Assembly (NCBI GenBank): GCA_019787685.1
Contig: JAHNUO010000013.1
Span: 1,426,001-1,490,000, forward strand
Source: Chiua virens
Lineage: Eukaryota; Basidiomycota; Agaricomycetes; Boletales; Boletaceae
Reading direction: 5' to 3'
DNA: 64,000 nucleotides
The position numbers and the translations under genes were made by a program. The notes beneath the pieces are model-generated. The model saw only the letters and a list, made by a program, of their open reading frames with translations. It was not told the DNA's origin and ran no database searches. Of this stretch, positions 23,261 to 35,500 are shown in pieces (position 1 is the stretch's first letter; the number at the start of each line of letters is the position of its first letter).

Positions 23261-23509
23261 CGATAATATGTTGCTACTATTTATACACTTCTGTACTAGC
23301 ATTGATGATGCCACAATATTCGTCGACTCACGACTCGTTGAAGCTTGTCAACCTTAACTTAGGGTTTGAACTTGACACGTGATTGACTTTGTCACACGTG
23401 ACGAGACAGGGTGTGCGGAGTTTGAAATGTTCGAGCTTTTCGAACTTCAATCTGTCAGCCGACCGGCCAACGTCAACTTGTTCAAATATCCATCACCAAT
23501 ATCCACGAC

Positions 23510-24508
23510 ATGGTACGTCGTACTGCTCGTTCACTATGTCCTTTATGACTTAATCACGCGTATACACGCGTTTTAGTCTGTAACACCAGCTGCGATGCGT
23601 CGTTTGATGCGAGAAATCACCGAACTCAGGAACAATCCTCCAGAAGGGATCCGTATTGTCACAAATGAGGAGAATATCCTCGATGTTACTGGAGTAATCG
23701 AGGGGCCTGGTGAGGCTGCGTGATTTTCTATGTTTTCGCAAACTAATTGTGTTTTGACTGGTGGCCAGAGGGAACGCCGTATGCGGGGGGGTACTTCCGA
23801 GTACGGTTTAAATTCACCGAAGAATTCCCTTCCACTCCTCCTAAGTGTTTGTTTTTTATCATTTGGTCCGCTGATGTCATCCTAACGCGTTTTTCAGGTT
23901 GGTTTGCTACCAAGATCTTTCATCCGAACGTCTCTTCAGCCGGTGAAATATGCGTGAACACTCTGAAGAAGGACTGGAAGTCGACTTATGGCATCGGTCA
24001 CATTCTAGTGACCGTAAAATGCCTTCTCATCTATCCAAATCCAGAGTCTGCGCTTGATGAGGAAGCTGGCAAGCTTTTACTGGAGGACTATGATAGCTAC
24101 TTCTCGCGAGCGAAGATTATCACGAGCGTGCACGCCACTCCACGGATGAAGCCTCCGGAATTCCAACCATCCGGCGCTGATGATCCGGAGACTGGCATTC
24201 CGTTACCCACTGCTGTTCCAGAACCTGCCCAGGCGATTGCAATATCGTCGACCTCCTCGGCCCACAAGTCTGCTTCGTCAACGTTGCCTCCACAACCACT
24301 GCGGTCTTCTCCCGAAAACACACTTCAATCGTCTCGTTCGTCTTGTTCAAGTAAGGATGGCAAAGAACGCTTGACGTCACCGTCCCCACTATCTACTGCA
24401 GATTCGAACGTAGGAACACTCTGCACTGCCTCGAAAGCAGTGAAGAGGACAGCAGCACCGGGAGTTGTTGGCGTGGAAAAGCGCAAGAAGGCTTTGAAGA
24501 GACTATGA
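23510..24508 (+). CDS. UBE2S: UBE2S-type ubiquitin-conjugating enzyme (APC/C K11-chain E2)
   Basis: The start codon stands alone as the last three bases of exon 1 (23510-23512). Exon 2 begins at 23577 with [17 protein letters not shown]. Further introns follow IEGP and fall inside PPKC, rejoining as [16 protein letters not shown] and [14 protein letters not shown]. The E2 core is complete: HPN motif, active-site Cys in [15 protein letters not shown], and [21 protein letters not shown] Ser/Thr/Pro-rich C-terminal extension of about 110 residues ends in KKALKRL. In metazoan UBE2S this basic Leu-Arg tail docks on the anaphase-promoting complex and the enzyme extends Lys11 chains; a matching cell-cycle role here is inferred. 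Intact. Confidence 0.85.
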
Positions 24509-24688
24509 TAATGAACTTTGCTGGACGAGTTTAGAATTGTACTGTCATCTTTCCTTGATCGTATCGTTATCGAACACATGTAGTGTTTTCCACTGTAGCG
24601 TGACACTGTGACCGCCGTGTGACAATAAAAATGTCTCGGATAAATTTGGTGTTACGGTAGATATTACTTGACCTTTCCTTACTTCGTC

Positions 24689-25599
24689 ATGTTTTCTAGG
24701 TCTTTGTTGGCTCGTTCAAGTCCTTTGAGGCTATCCGTGACGCGGTTATGCTCGCGTTCACTGAGTGCTCTCCACTTTGCTCAGCCTGCACGCTGGGCTG
24801 CGCCCTTGAGCACGACCGTACGACGATTCTCCGCTGCCGCACCAACATTGCGCACCGAAACCCGAGATGACGCGCGAACGTCTCCAAAACCCACCGGCAC
24901 TTGTTACGTTGCGAACCTCCCTTACAAGGCGACTGCCGAACAACTCCAGGACGCATTCTCAGAATTTGGAAAAATCAAGTCCGTCAGACTGAGTACGTTT
25001 CTTGTTCTACTTTTTTTTAGGAAAAAAAAATTGGGTCGTTTGAACATTGGAAGCTGATTGCGTGTACTTCAGTGACCACAGACGCTGGCATGTCTAGAGG
25101 CGTCGGTTTTGTCCAGTTCGAGTCGATCGCGGATGCCGTTCATTTTGTGGACTCGCATGTGGCGGACCCTATATATGTATTTGACAGGCAACTCTTTGTG
25201 GAACATGCGCAGAATTCGTCGATCGGATCGAAATTTGCCGAGCCTTCAGACACGCTCATGTTGCCTGGTATTCAGGGGGAATCAGATGACGAGGTACGGA
25301 CGAGGTTTGGCGCTTTTGCGGATAGCATTCTGGCTGTGCGGTTCCGTGAGTCATGTTTTTTCTGGAACCTGTTTTCTTGGTGGATGTTGAGGATGTTCTT
25401 TCTGATAGACCAAAAGAACGAGAACCCTTCCTCGAGAAGCGCATTCATCCAGTTCCAGGATGCGAGTATCGCAACGGAAGCTATGGATGCCTTCAAGAAC
25501 CAGAACGGAGCTGCTCTCATCGCGTATGCTAGACACAGACAATCCCCAACCAAGTCGAGCTCTCTTTCGTCTAGACTTTCGCAACATCGAGCTCACTAG
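24689..25599 (+). CDS. Mitochondrial RNA-binding protein with RRM domains
   Basis: ATG at 24689 opens an Arg/Ser/Leu-rich, acid-free N terminus (MFSRSLLARSSPLRLSVTRL) typical of a mitochondrial presequence. Then comes an RRM: RNP2 CYVANLPYKATAEQL, and, after an intron at about 24992-25071, RNP1 SRGVGFVQFESIADA. A second RRM-like part follows the intron at about 25347-25410 (SSRSAFIQFQDASIATEAMD). The 3' end is uncertain: the frame ends at 25599 in a Ser/Arg-rich tail, but a GTATGC donor near 25523 could lead into further exons. Role in mitochondrial RNA metabolism is inferred from presequence plus RRM. It lies about 180 bp downstream of UBE2S in the same orientation. Confidence 0.7.
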
Positions 25600-25910
25600 T
25601 GTCGTTATGTCATTCGCTCAATGTGGAGAGTTTCTCCGGGTGAAGCAGATAGAAGCATGTTATCCCCCCTCTGATTATTCCATTGACGCTTACTTGGGTC
25701 ACCGTCAATTAGTGACTTCTCAAGACACGTCGGTCCTTGCATGTCAAATCGTCATAATACTAGCTTACATTCAGACTGACCTGTCATGAAGATCATGCTG
25801 CTGTAACTGCTCCATAAAATCATTCCCCCCTCCCTTAGTCCCATATATCCGGTCCCCGATTAGTATGTGTGTCATTCTCGGACCAGTCAGTTTACACAAC
25901 CTGGAACGAG

Positions 25911-27303
25911 TCAAAAAAAAACTTGATGCAGCAGACTCGCCTCTCGGGGTAGATCCGAATCTGCACAACATTGGCAGCCCAATTGACTTGATCGTAGATT
26001 CGTTGACTTATCGTCCCAGACGGTGGTTATCAGAGTTGGATCGGCTTGACTCCTAAAAACGAGGCGGAAATTCAAGGTCGCCAGCGAGTGATTTGCGTAG
26101 CTAGATACCAGTGTTTCTTGGCACGGATGCGAACGACCGGAGAAGATGACCACTTATAGTTTTGAGAGGACAAAGAACCTGACCAAATGTATCGAAAATG
26201 TGGACGTGGACGTTGTTCGAAAGCAACTTCCGGACTTACACAGCGACATGATAGAATTCTTCTTCGAAAACGATGCCAAGGATCAGCTCGAGGAGTGCAG
26301 TGATCGTCGTTACTAGAACCGTCTCGATCGTTAGCCTTGTTAGTCTGACCAAGCTGGACTTATTTCGTTTAAAGTGAAATTTCGAGGGATGAAGCTGTGC
26401 GCACGAGAGCGAGATGGCCCCGAAAAAGAGAGTACGCAAGCAGTTCTTACACTAAGGATCACGCGGACTGTAATGGCCAAATCACTAACAAAACTACTTC
26501 CGAGCCAGGTTTATTAAAATGGTTGGACTCCTAGACGAATTGAAAGTGATGTACTCACCTCCAACCAGGGGGAGAGGTTGTATGAGTAGTCGGCAGTTTG
26601 AGTGGAGGTGGAAGGTACATTCGAAGGGAATAGGCCTTGCTGGAAAGCTTCCAGCAAGAGAACAGCGATCGAGACTTACACTAAGTCCAAGATATGTGAT
26701 GCTGATGAACTGGAGCAGGGAAAGCTAAACAGATGAGCCATCAGTGATGTGCATTAAATTCTGCTCTAAAGAACTAGTATGTCACCATCATGATAGGGAT
26801 TGCGATTAGGCGTGATTTCCGGAGGGACGATATTCGCCAACGATACCCTGAGTTAGTGTAGTCACTTGCTTCATATTAGGCTGAGCGATCAGTAATGTGA
26901 ATGTGCTGGTGCTCACCAAGCCCGGTGATCGGGGCTAGCGTCATGCATGAAGATACAGTCGGCCAATCGACATGTTGGACTGATATCGCCCCAAACCCGT
27001 AAAATACCAATACGGTCATGAAGGTTTCCAGAAAAAGGACGACTGTCACTGAGGGGCAATCAGTTGCAACTCCACAAAGGAAAACCACGGCACTCGCCTA
27101 ATGCCAATAGATATCTGAAGAGCATAAACTGCTGGTGCGCATCAAAAACACAAAGATACATACGCACAAGCCTGGACAACCAGCGCTCCCGTAAGACAGA
27201 AACAGAATACGTAGCCGATGACCTACGTATCATAGTGTCAGGAATAAAACAAACAACAAAATAAAAATAATCAGTGGGTACATACGAGAGGCCCATTACT
27301 CAT
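25911..27303 (-). CDS. DUF6534-family polytopic membrane protein
   Basis: Start MSNGPL at 27303. Exons reconstructed by family blocks: VIGYVFCFCLTGALVVQA (TM1-2 hairpin), VLFLETFMTVLVFYGFGAIS (TM), DWPTVSSCMTLAPITGL, then the hallmark SLVRLTRLTIETVLVTTITA (about 26270-26345), and the closing ANHSLATLNFR motif (equivalent to A/SNTLLATLNxR), stop at 25911. DUF6534 proteins are seven-helix membrane proteins greatly expanded in mushroom-forming fungi, with no known function. Several exon joins are unclear, especially at about 26440-26880, so the model may contain frame breaks and the gene could be decaying. Confidence 0.55.
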
Positions 27304-28580
27304 GAAGCCGGAGAGTATTAACTGACACGAAGAGATTGAATACAATTCAGGAGCTCACATGGCAATTGACGAAGCAGTACTGAATGTCATTGGGCTCAGA
27401 AAAATGTCATTCTGGAACCTAAGAAAGACGTACCCCATTATCATGATCAAGGCTCCGGGAATGGTGAACAGTTTGGGGATCCACGTTCGGTCCCAGTCAG
27501 CTTTATCTGCGTGACAGGCATGGACCTGCCACAAAGGGGGAAATCTGTCAGCGCAGTGGTGTCTCATGCCATCATTGGTTTGAACTGGTATGTACATAAG
27601 TAGTATATGTGTGCGTGAGAATTACAAACACCTCGATTCACTGACAGCTGCGATCATAGAACTGGTACCCTTAAATTTGGGGTGGATGTTCTTCGAAGTC
27701 CAGCGATACCATGACTATAGTCTAACACTAGGTGAAAGGACTTGATGTGTTCCAGGACGTCACGGTCACCGAGATCGGCAGAGGCACTTTCAGAAGGGGT
27801 CGAGGTTCGAGGACACCTGACTGGCACACTGTATAGTGACTCGTGAGTATTACACGGACGAATCGGATGCTTGAAGAACCTGAGGCGACTGTCATTGTAC
27901 CCGTAGACTGCATCCGAGATTGCCGTTTGACGACTCGGGCATCATCCGAGTTGCGACGCAACGACGGGAACTTCCTGCCATTTCCAAGCACTTTTTCTCG
28001 TTGAAGCACTGACTAACAAGGCCATCCTTTGAAGTCATCAATGATCGTGTACATGCATTGGAGGCAAGTCATGGATCGAACTGAACGGAGCGAAATTTAC
28101 CATGTGCGAAAAACTATACCTACTGAATTGGTAACACCGCCACCGCGTCGGCAAGTGCCCGACTCGGCGACGAGCACCGCACCAAGAAAAATTCAGTTTA
28201 TGGGGCGAGCTGAGGTACGCAAGAAAAAATTGTCTCCGACAGGGAGTGTAACAAGTGTCGCACACCGTCAGACCGCGATCCCGACCGCCAACCCTGGGTT
28301 CTTACTAACTCTCACTCAGCCAGACATGGAGTCCACAGTCTGATCTTTTCCTTCCAAGAGCGTCAGACTCGGCATTCGCAATGCGGAACTCAACCTGAAA
28401 ACCTATGCTCAGAATTCTGACTCCTCATATGATAAGTAGCAGAACAGATGGCAAGTTTCCTAGAGGGATTCCAGAGACTATCATATATCGTCACAAAGTA
28501 GTACGTGATTCGAGACAAATGCAATATGATCACGCGACGCTTCTCTAAAATTCGTTACAGCGAGTTGCTCCAGCGAAGGT
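27304..28580. other. Intergenic stretch, nothing firmly supported
   Basis: About 1.3 kb. A short hydrophobic piece on the minus strand (27355-27597, with LFTIPGALIMIMGYVFL) may be a remnant of another membrane-protein gene. Otherwise I see only short unrelated frames. Confidence 0.35.
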
Positions 28581-29510
28581 CTAGTGGGTTCCACTCAAAC
28601 CGAGTTCTGAGCAGACGGAGTAGATCGACCATACCCCCTTCCGCTTTTCCTTCCTGCGAGCGTTGCCCTTCGAACTTGTGTTCTCGATGGTGGACGAAAC
28701 TTTGGCACCGCCTTTCGTCTGGACGTTCTCTATGATACTCCGTTTCCATGAGCCTCGTCGCATCGTTCCTTTGGCCGTGAGATCCGTGCTAGCGCTCGTG
28801 GCCTTGCTGCTGCGTACACTGGGACGACGCCGGTGCGAGGTACTTCGTATCACAGCGCTGGACGCCGGGCGTCCCGTAAACCTCTTCGTCGTCGAAACCT
28901 GCCTCCTCACATAAAGCTTCCTCGGAATCTTGGACTCCAAGACCTCGCCGCCCTTCTCACGCGGTAGCGCAGGCAACGTCTTTCCCACCTTCTTCGGGGA
29001 TACCTGCACGAGCGTATCCTTATCGTCATATGGAAAGAGCAAGGCTTGTTCGTCATCGTTTACCCAGTCGTCCGAGTGTCCAGGGTCCTCGCACGTGGAC
29101 AAGTTATCATCCTCTCCGTGGGTCCCCGGGGAGTAATCCAGGCAGCTTTGGATCGCATCGAGGTTCGCCTGGCCTGGTCCGCGTAAGTCGAAGAGTCCTC
29201 GAAGGCGGGGAGATACAAGTCGCAAACGAGAATGGATAGGAGTGTTGGCTGGGCAACCAGGGCTGCGTGGTGAACCTTCTGTGCTATTCGACTCCGAGAT
29301 GAGGTACTCGAGCTCCTTGAGCGCTCGACGTTTGCGCTGGACACGCTCCTCGACCGTGGAGCACAGGCTCTCGAGCCCCTTGAGCTGTTCGAGCAAAAGG
29401 TCCGCAGTGGCGAGAATGTCGGGTTGTTGAGCTCCGACATCGGTGCCGTCTGACTTGGGTTTGACAGGCGATTCGAAGGGATTCGTCGCGCCGACAAGTT
29501 TGGTAGACAT
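28581..29510 (-). CDS. Hypothetical coiled-coil/basic protein (309 aa, single exon)
   Basis: Uninterrupted frame from ATG 29510 (MSTKLVGATNPFESPVKPKS) to 28581. Contains an NPF motif near the N terminus, a Leu/Glu/Arg-rich helix (ADLLLEQLKGLESLCSTVEE, RVQRKRRALKELEYLISE) likely to be a coiled coil, a central acidic part (DDWVNDDEQALLFPYDDKDT), and a strongly basic Ser/Arg C terminus (SHRRRPSVRSSKATS; RRKEKRKGVWSIYSV). No known domain. Base composition is GC-richer than the flanks, as expected for coding DNA. Confidence 0.6.
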   Translation of the reverse strand: MSTKLVGATNPFESPVKPKSDGTDVGAQQPDILATADLLLEQLKGLESLCSTVEERVQRKRRALKELEYLISESNSTEGSPRSPGCPANTPIHSRLRLVSPRLRGLFDLRGPGQANLDAIQSCLDYSPGTHGEDDNLSTCEDPGHSDDWVNDDEQALLFPYDDKDTLVQVSPKKVGKTLPALPREKGGEVLESKIPRKLYVRRQVSTTKRFTGRPASSAVIRSTSHRRRPSVRSSKATSASTDLTAKGTMRRGSWKRSIIENVQTKGGAKVSSTIENTSSKGNARRKEKRKGVWSIYSVCSELGLSGTH

Positions 29511-30161
29511 TCTGATGTGGACGCAAGAGAGAGCTTCAGGGAAAGGTATGATTGCGACAGATGGGTGGAGATGGTTAGGAATTGTTAACCGCCCTCAAGC
29601 TCTTATATTTCCAGACTTGTGCCTCGGACTGGTCCTGTTCCAAACGTGACCGCACATTACTTAAATCGCCGCGTCTAGCCTCGATCTCGATCGGCCCATA
29701 TGCCGAGCTCTGACAAGAAAATTTGATTTGTAGTGACGCTGCCGACGCCGAGTCGACACTAGGAATGAAATAATATTCTCCACCACACGAAGTTACGAAG
29801 AAATTTTACACTGTCAAAGCCACTTTTTTTTCGCGACACCAGACACTTCAAGCCTCTCATCGAGCTTAAGTATTGATGATCCGAAGTGTGACCTGGACTT
29901 CTTTAGTGATATCGATCTAGTCATTGAATTCATGCACCGGTGAAAGGCCACTAATGAAAGGTTCTCGGCCTGTTCAGAGCGTTGGCAAATTATAGCGAGC
30001 AGATGATACGCTTTACTTGCCAACTCTTCGAGGCTTCAGACTGGTGAGCGGGAAGAAGTCGTTGTTACTGATGGCCGTGGATCGATAGCAGATAAATAAA
30101 GGGCCATATTCGCAATTGTAAATTTCTTGTCCCTGCGTGAGTTGGATCCACAGGAGAAATG

Positions 30162-31455
30162 TTACAAACCAAGCGTCACTGGGTAGGAGCCGATTCGAAT
30201 CTCATCGCTACATGGAATACCCGCGTGAACGATTACAGAGAAATCAAGGAATTCATTGCTTACGATCGGTTGCAAGTTTCGAGGGAGCTTGGGTGTCTTG
30301 CGGGCATGGACAGCAAGAGGACACCCGGAGACCATCTCAGTGTAGTCGAACTCGTCGTTGATCTTCCGAGGGTCTAGAAAAGCGGGGTCTTCGATCCAAG
30401 GACGGCGCGCCAGCGGGACACCCTACGATGACAATTGGCATTGGCCAATATACACTTTTCAAGAGTGATGTTATCTCACTGACTTAAATCTACCAGCCAA
30501 TCGTGCTTCGGAAACTCCATTTTCTGTTCAGGTGTTAGATTGACGTTAACGCCCATCGTCATTTGAGCCGAGAGAGACTGCCAATTTATTTCATTATAGT
30601 CTTTGAGGAACAGCATACTCTGCTCAAGTTTGCGGAAGACCATAAGTGAATCATCCTTGGTGAACGCAGGGCGCGATTTCTCGCCATAGTGAGTCTCCTG
30701 GGTATCCCATTATGATCACGCTGCCTCGGTTTGACTGTCGCTAGACCTCTGAGTAGACGGTGAAGAAAGGCGAGAAACCACGAAATTTACCACATACCCC
30801 AGAGCTGGCTTAGAAATTCCATCCTTCCATCCGAAGTGTTCACGCTTGCCATCGTATGGGGCCCTTACATACCGCTATGAAATTAACTGATTCGCTGAAT
30901 ATGTATTCGGTGTCGTTCAGAATCTCCTGGCATTTCTGTTTTCATATTCCTGGGAAGTAAATTGGAACGGAAAATGGAGTCCAAATGTATAAGCGTACGT
31001 ACCTCTGGTTGAGAGAAGAATGACACCGTGGTCGTTCCCGTTACCATTGAAAACGTCCTCGTATCTCCTAATCTCTTCCTATCGAGCATCTGCAATCTTT
31101 CGTCGAAGTGGGGATCTTGCAGGTGTCCAAAGTATGCAATCCAGCCCGGGGGAACGCGATACCGGTCGAGACAACGTCGCAATTTGCTCCTCCATGTATG
31201 TTGTATGTTGATGGCATCGATGTCCTTTGAAGTCCGAGTCTGCGCTGAGTTGGTCATCCGGGAAGCGTATTTATCAAGATCCTCTCGAAATTTCGCGACG
31301 TTGGTACTAATTTCAAAAAACAAAAACCTTTGTGATCTCTGCGCAGATGATTAATTCGGTAGAAGCTATTTCATTCTCTCTGTACCTTTGGGAATATGAA
31401 GTAGACATCGCCTTGGACGTTGTCGAGGTCAGGCAATTTTGGATCGGCCGAGTGT
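30162..31455 (-). pseudogene. Decayed DyP-type (dye-decolorizing) peroxidase gene
   Basis: Family blocks appear in order on the minus strand: PDLDNVQGDVYFIFPK (about 31395-31445; cf. DxxNIQGDI), FLFFEISTNVAKFREDL, IAFPRAGLHTLD, LQDPHFDERLQM, the DyP signature HFGWKDGISKPAL (about 30790-30830, GxxDG with the catalytic Asp), GVIIMGYPGD, KDDSLMVFRKLEQSM, NDEFDYTEMVSGCPLAVHAR-KT (proximal His) and VIVHAGIPCSDEI. Defects: no start codon in frame upstream of the first block; a one-base shift between LHTLD and LQDPHF (about 31130); another between GYPGD and the KSRPAFTKDD frame (about 30690); and a truncated or scrambled C-terminal part, possibly continuing to 29814. An error-rich assembly of a live gene is the alternative. 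Confidence 0.65.
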
Positions 31456-31499
31456 CAGAGACAATTTCAGACAGACTGAAAGTTAATGATGGGTGAAAT

Positions 31500-32260
31500 C
31501 ATGGTGAGGCTCGCTGTTGAGGGATCCTAGTACCTAGGCATGTCTGATGAGGGACAATTGCACGCCTCTCAAGATACTTGGGCTTCTGAGGGACAGAATC
31601 GGACATATTGTGCATACCAGTATGAGAAAATCTTTCTAATGGGTGCCTTGGATTGAGCGTCTCGCTCGCTTACTTGAAAAGGCGAGTTGCTCGGGTGCCC
31701 AGGCGCGTAGTATGATGCTCGTAATCCATGTTCCAAGACTCCGAGTCCCAACGCCGGGAATATAGTGGATTCAGGATGGAGTTGACACAAATCTTTGAGA
31801 AATTGCGCTGTATTAATCTGGAAACACGCGTCAGAACTGATGTTGAAATGATAGAAGGATCCAACCTGTACTAAAATATGGCTTCAAACCGGCGCCCGAA
31901 GCATCCATTAAGATACTAGTATTCCAATACTTATGGAGTTTAAATGAGTCCGGTCATTTGCATAATTGCAGCAGTAACCGGTCTTGAATCAACTTGGCAG
32001 CCACTTGCCCAAAACAGACTCTTTGAAAGCCTTTGGTTTCTTGAAACCCGCTCCACCAACGCTCCATCATGATGATCTTGGCTCCACTGGGGGCAGGTAT
32101 ATGGATGGACAGAATCCCACTCCACTTGAATCTTCCGAGTCGGGCAATCTCCTGAGCCACGACAAACATTCTGCCAGCATCGGCGGCCAGTGACAACATT
32201 CCAGGTGGAGAGATGCCTCGCCGTTGGCACTAGTAGCTGAGACTGATGGTAACAGCCATC
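31500..32260 (-). other. Coding-like minus-strand segment, unassigned
   Basis: Two long open pieces have protein-like composition: about 31954-32199 (GRMFVVAQEIARLGRFKWSG, IPAPSGAKIIMMERWWSGF) and about 31569-31790 (LCQLHPESTIFPALGLGVLE, YYAPGHPSNSPF), with LMDASGAGLKPYFSTG between them. They may be exons of one gene upstream of the DyP relic, with an intron near 31815-31870. I recognise no family, no start was found, and a stop interrupts the first piece, so it may be a second relic. Confidence 0.3.
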
Positions 32261-32507
32261 TATTTTTAATCATTCAAAGCTACTGTTGCCGCATTCAACT
32301 AGATGACGTTCGCGTAATTGCGATGGCTAGCGCTCAGACACACGTTCATATCTATTCTTTGTATACCGGACTGCTGGGCGCAGCTGGGCCGCTTAGCGGC
32401 ACTGGCAATGTATTGACCGTTTGGACCCAGGTATCTCAGATTCACGATGCATTGCCACCGACGGAACGCATATAAGGATGCCATGGCAGTGAACTCGGTG
32501 ATCAACA

Positions 32508-35500
32508 ATGCCGTCTCATATTCGAACCAAAGGTCTACTCGTATCCGCTACGCTTCTATGTTCTGCATTGGCCGCAAGGGTGGTCACGGTGAATGGAACC
32601 GCGAGCCATTCAATTTCCCCTCTGCTCTGTACGTAGTTATCCTCGTCCTGTTCAAGTTGTTACCGAGTTGTTCACGATCTCGCATAGATGGGCAGATGTT
32701 TGAGGTACGGCTCTTCCGCTTGCAGGGTAATCTCATTTAATAGATATGTACGTTTCCCGAACCTATAGGACTTTGATGTGAGTAGCACCATTGTCATTCG
32801 TGAACAAAATATACTCAACTTTTGATAGAATGTAGATATCAAGTATCAGAACTCCAAACCTCAACTGACAATCACGTAGAGTGGCGACGGTGGCCTTTAC
32901 GCTGAATGTTAGTCGTTCCCCCTGCTATAGATTAAAATTACCACTAACTATCGTACTTCAGTACTACAAAATCGAGCGTTTCAACAAGTCACTCCAAGTG
33001 AGCACCCCCAGTCCATATGTTCAACGTTGACAAACTGACACATCCAGACACCGCTGGTGCACTGTATGCATGGAGCGCCATCAACAACACAGCAATCGAC
33101 GTGATAGCTGATCCATCACCTGTCTCATCTGCGCTCCCGAATTCTCTTCAACTGACTGTTCCAGCAGGTGCTTCTGGACAGCTCGGTTTTGGAAACAGCG
33201 GCTACTTTGGTTCGTCATACTCTCCGTATTTTCTCGCTGGCTTCGTTACACTGTTTTCCAGGAATCAAAGTGGATGCAAACTGGACATACAATGCATCCT
33301 TTTATTACAAGTTTCCAGAGATTTCTTCGTTTAATGGAACTGCTACAGTTGCATTGCAGAGTTCTACTGGACAGGTTTACACTTCTGCTTCCCTCCAGAT
33401 GAATGGATCCCAGACCACCTGGCGTCAGGTCGCTTTGCGCCTGACGCCGACATCATCCTCTAACTCTACGGCGAATAATTTCACTATCACATTCGATGGA
33501 GCTGATGTAGCTGGTCAAACCATCAACTTCGCCATGTTTTCACTGTTCCCTCCAACTTTTAATAACCGCGAGAATGGCATGAGGATCGACCTTGCAAATG
33601 TACGTGGCAATGTTGACTCACTTGGATGTTGATGTGATGACCCACTGAAAAATGATAACCTGAAAGGCATTGTATGAAATGAAGCCTTCATTCTTCCGCC
33701 TACCCGGCGGCAATAACATGGTGTGTTGAGTAAGTTTTCCCTCGTTTCATCCCTGACAAAGTTTACAGGAGGTGAATCTCACATAGTGCCGGCATTCTCG
33801 ATACATTAAGCAGGGAAATATCAGGGCATAACCTGGGCATCTAGATGGGTGTGGAATGCTACGCTTGGTCCACTAGAGAATAGACCAGGTTTGTACCTAC
33901 AATTGACCGCTTTTTTCAACTCACACGACACCAATAGGCCGTGAGGGAACCTGGGGTTATATTAACACCGAGTGAGTGACGGATGGTTAACTACACTGTC
34001 AATGCGGTTGCTCACTTTACTTAGTGGTCTTGGACTTCTTGAGTACATGTACTTTTGTGAGGACCTGGGAATGGAACCGATCATGGCAGTTTGGGATGGT
34101 TTGTCTTTCCTTTTAGATTTGAAAGTCATACCCAAACTACGCAGGATACTCCATTGGTAATGGCGTTATCGGGGGGAACATCTCCGCGGAGAGTCTTCCT
34201 GAAAACGAATTGGCCCCATATATTCAAACCGCAATTAACCAGATCGATTTTGTCATTGGTGACCCGGATACCAACGAATATGGTGCGTCAATTGTTACTG
34301 CCAGCGGAAGAGACCTCATTAGTATCTGAAGCTGCGTTGCGTGCCTCTCTTGGACACCCTGAGCCATTCACCCTGAACTACGTTGAGATCGGTAACGAAG
34401 ACTTCTTTGCTTCTGAATCGTGAGTCGGCCCGTGCTGAAGACCCGTGACAGGCGTGCTGGTTGACTACAGATGAATGATAGGTACACTTACCGCTGGAGG
34501 GACTTCGCGGGAAACCTCACAGCGGCATTCCCTCAGCTAAGTGTGTATACTTTCAGCTTCTTGTACATGGTGGCTTATTTCGATTCCATTAAGAATTCAT
34601 CGCAACTTCTTACCCTTTCAACCCTGTTTTGGATCCTGTTCCCCAGCAATATGACCTTCATCTCTATAATACTTCTCGTAGGTCATCATTTATTGTAACA
34701 TGACACATTCTGAAAGGGTCATTACAGTGTACTTTATTGAGCATGCATTCGACTTCGACAGTTATGAGGTGAGATGAATATCCCTTTGTTCCTTTATGTA
34801 TGCTCATCTACGTATTCTCATAGCGAAACGGTACATATTACCTCCAGGCAAGCAAGAAACGTGGCGCGTCAAGGTGGCCATACTAACCCATTTCTTCTAG
34901 GGTGAATATGGTGTCGATCTACTCAGTGGGCACAACTATCCTGTCCTCGAAGGTATGTTCACACTTCAAATATATCTGTACACTCTAATGAAAGTACCTT
35001 GTTCAGACGCCTTGGGCACAGCAGCATACATGACTGGCTTTGAGAGGAATGGGGACATCGTGTTTGCTGCTTGCTATGCGCCATTGTTAGTTAACATTGA
35101 CTCCAGTGACCCTGGGATTGTGAGTTCGCCTTTTCACGTTTTCTTCGAACACTAATGAAATTCTTCAGAACACCCCGGGCCAACTCGTTGCTTTCGAGTG
35201 AGCTGAATCCATCCATTTCCACGTTCACCGCTGATCAGGGGTCAACAGTGCTGCCAACATATATCCTTCTACGCACTACTATGTCCAACAGGTGCGGCTG
35301 CAAGTCCTATTCGAGCTGTAATCCTGCTGCTTGTGCTCATAAACTGCCATACCCTGTATAGCTCTTCAGCACTTACCGAGGTACCGAATACCTGCCCAGT
35401 ACACTCCCGACATTCAATGGGACTCTGTACTGGAGTGTCACGAGTGACACCAATGTCAGCTCCCTGTACATCAAAGTAAGTCATTACGCCACACCAAACG

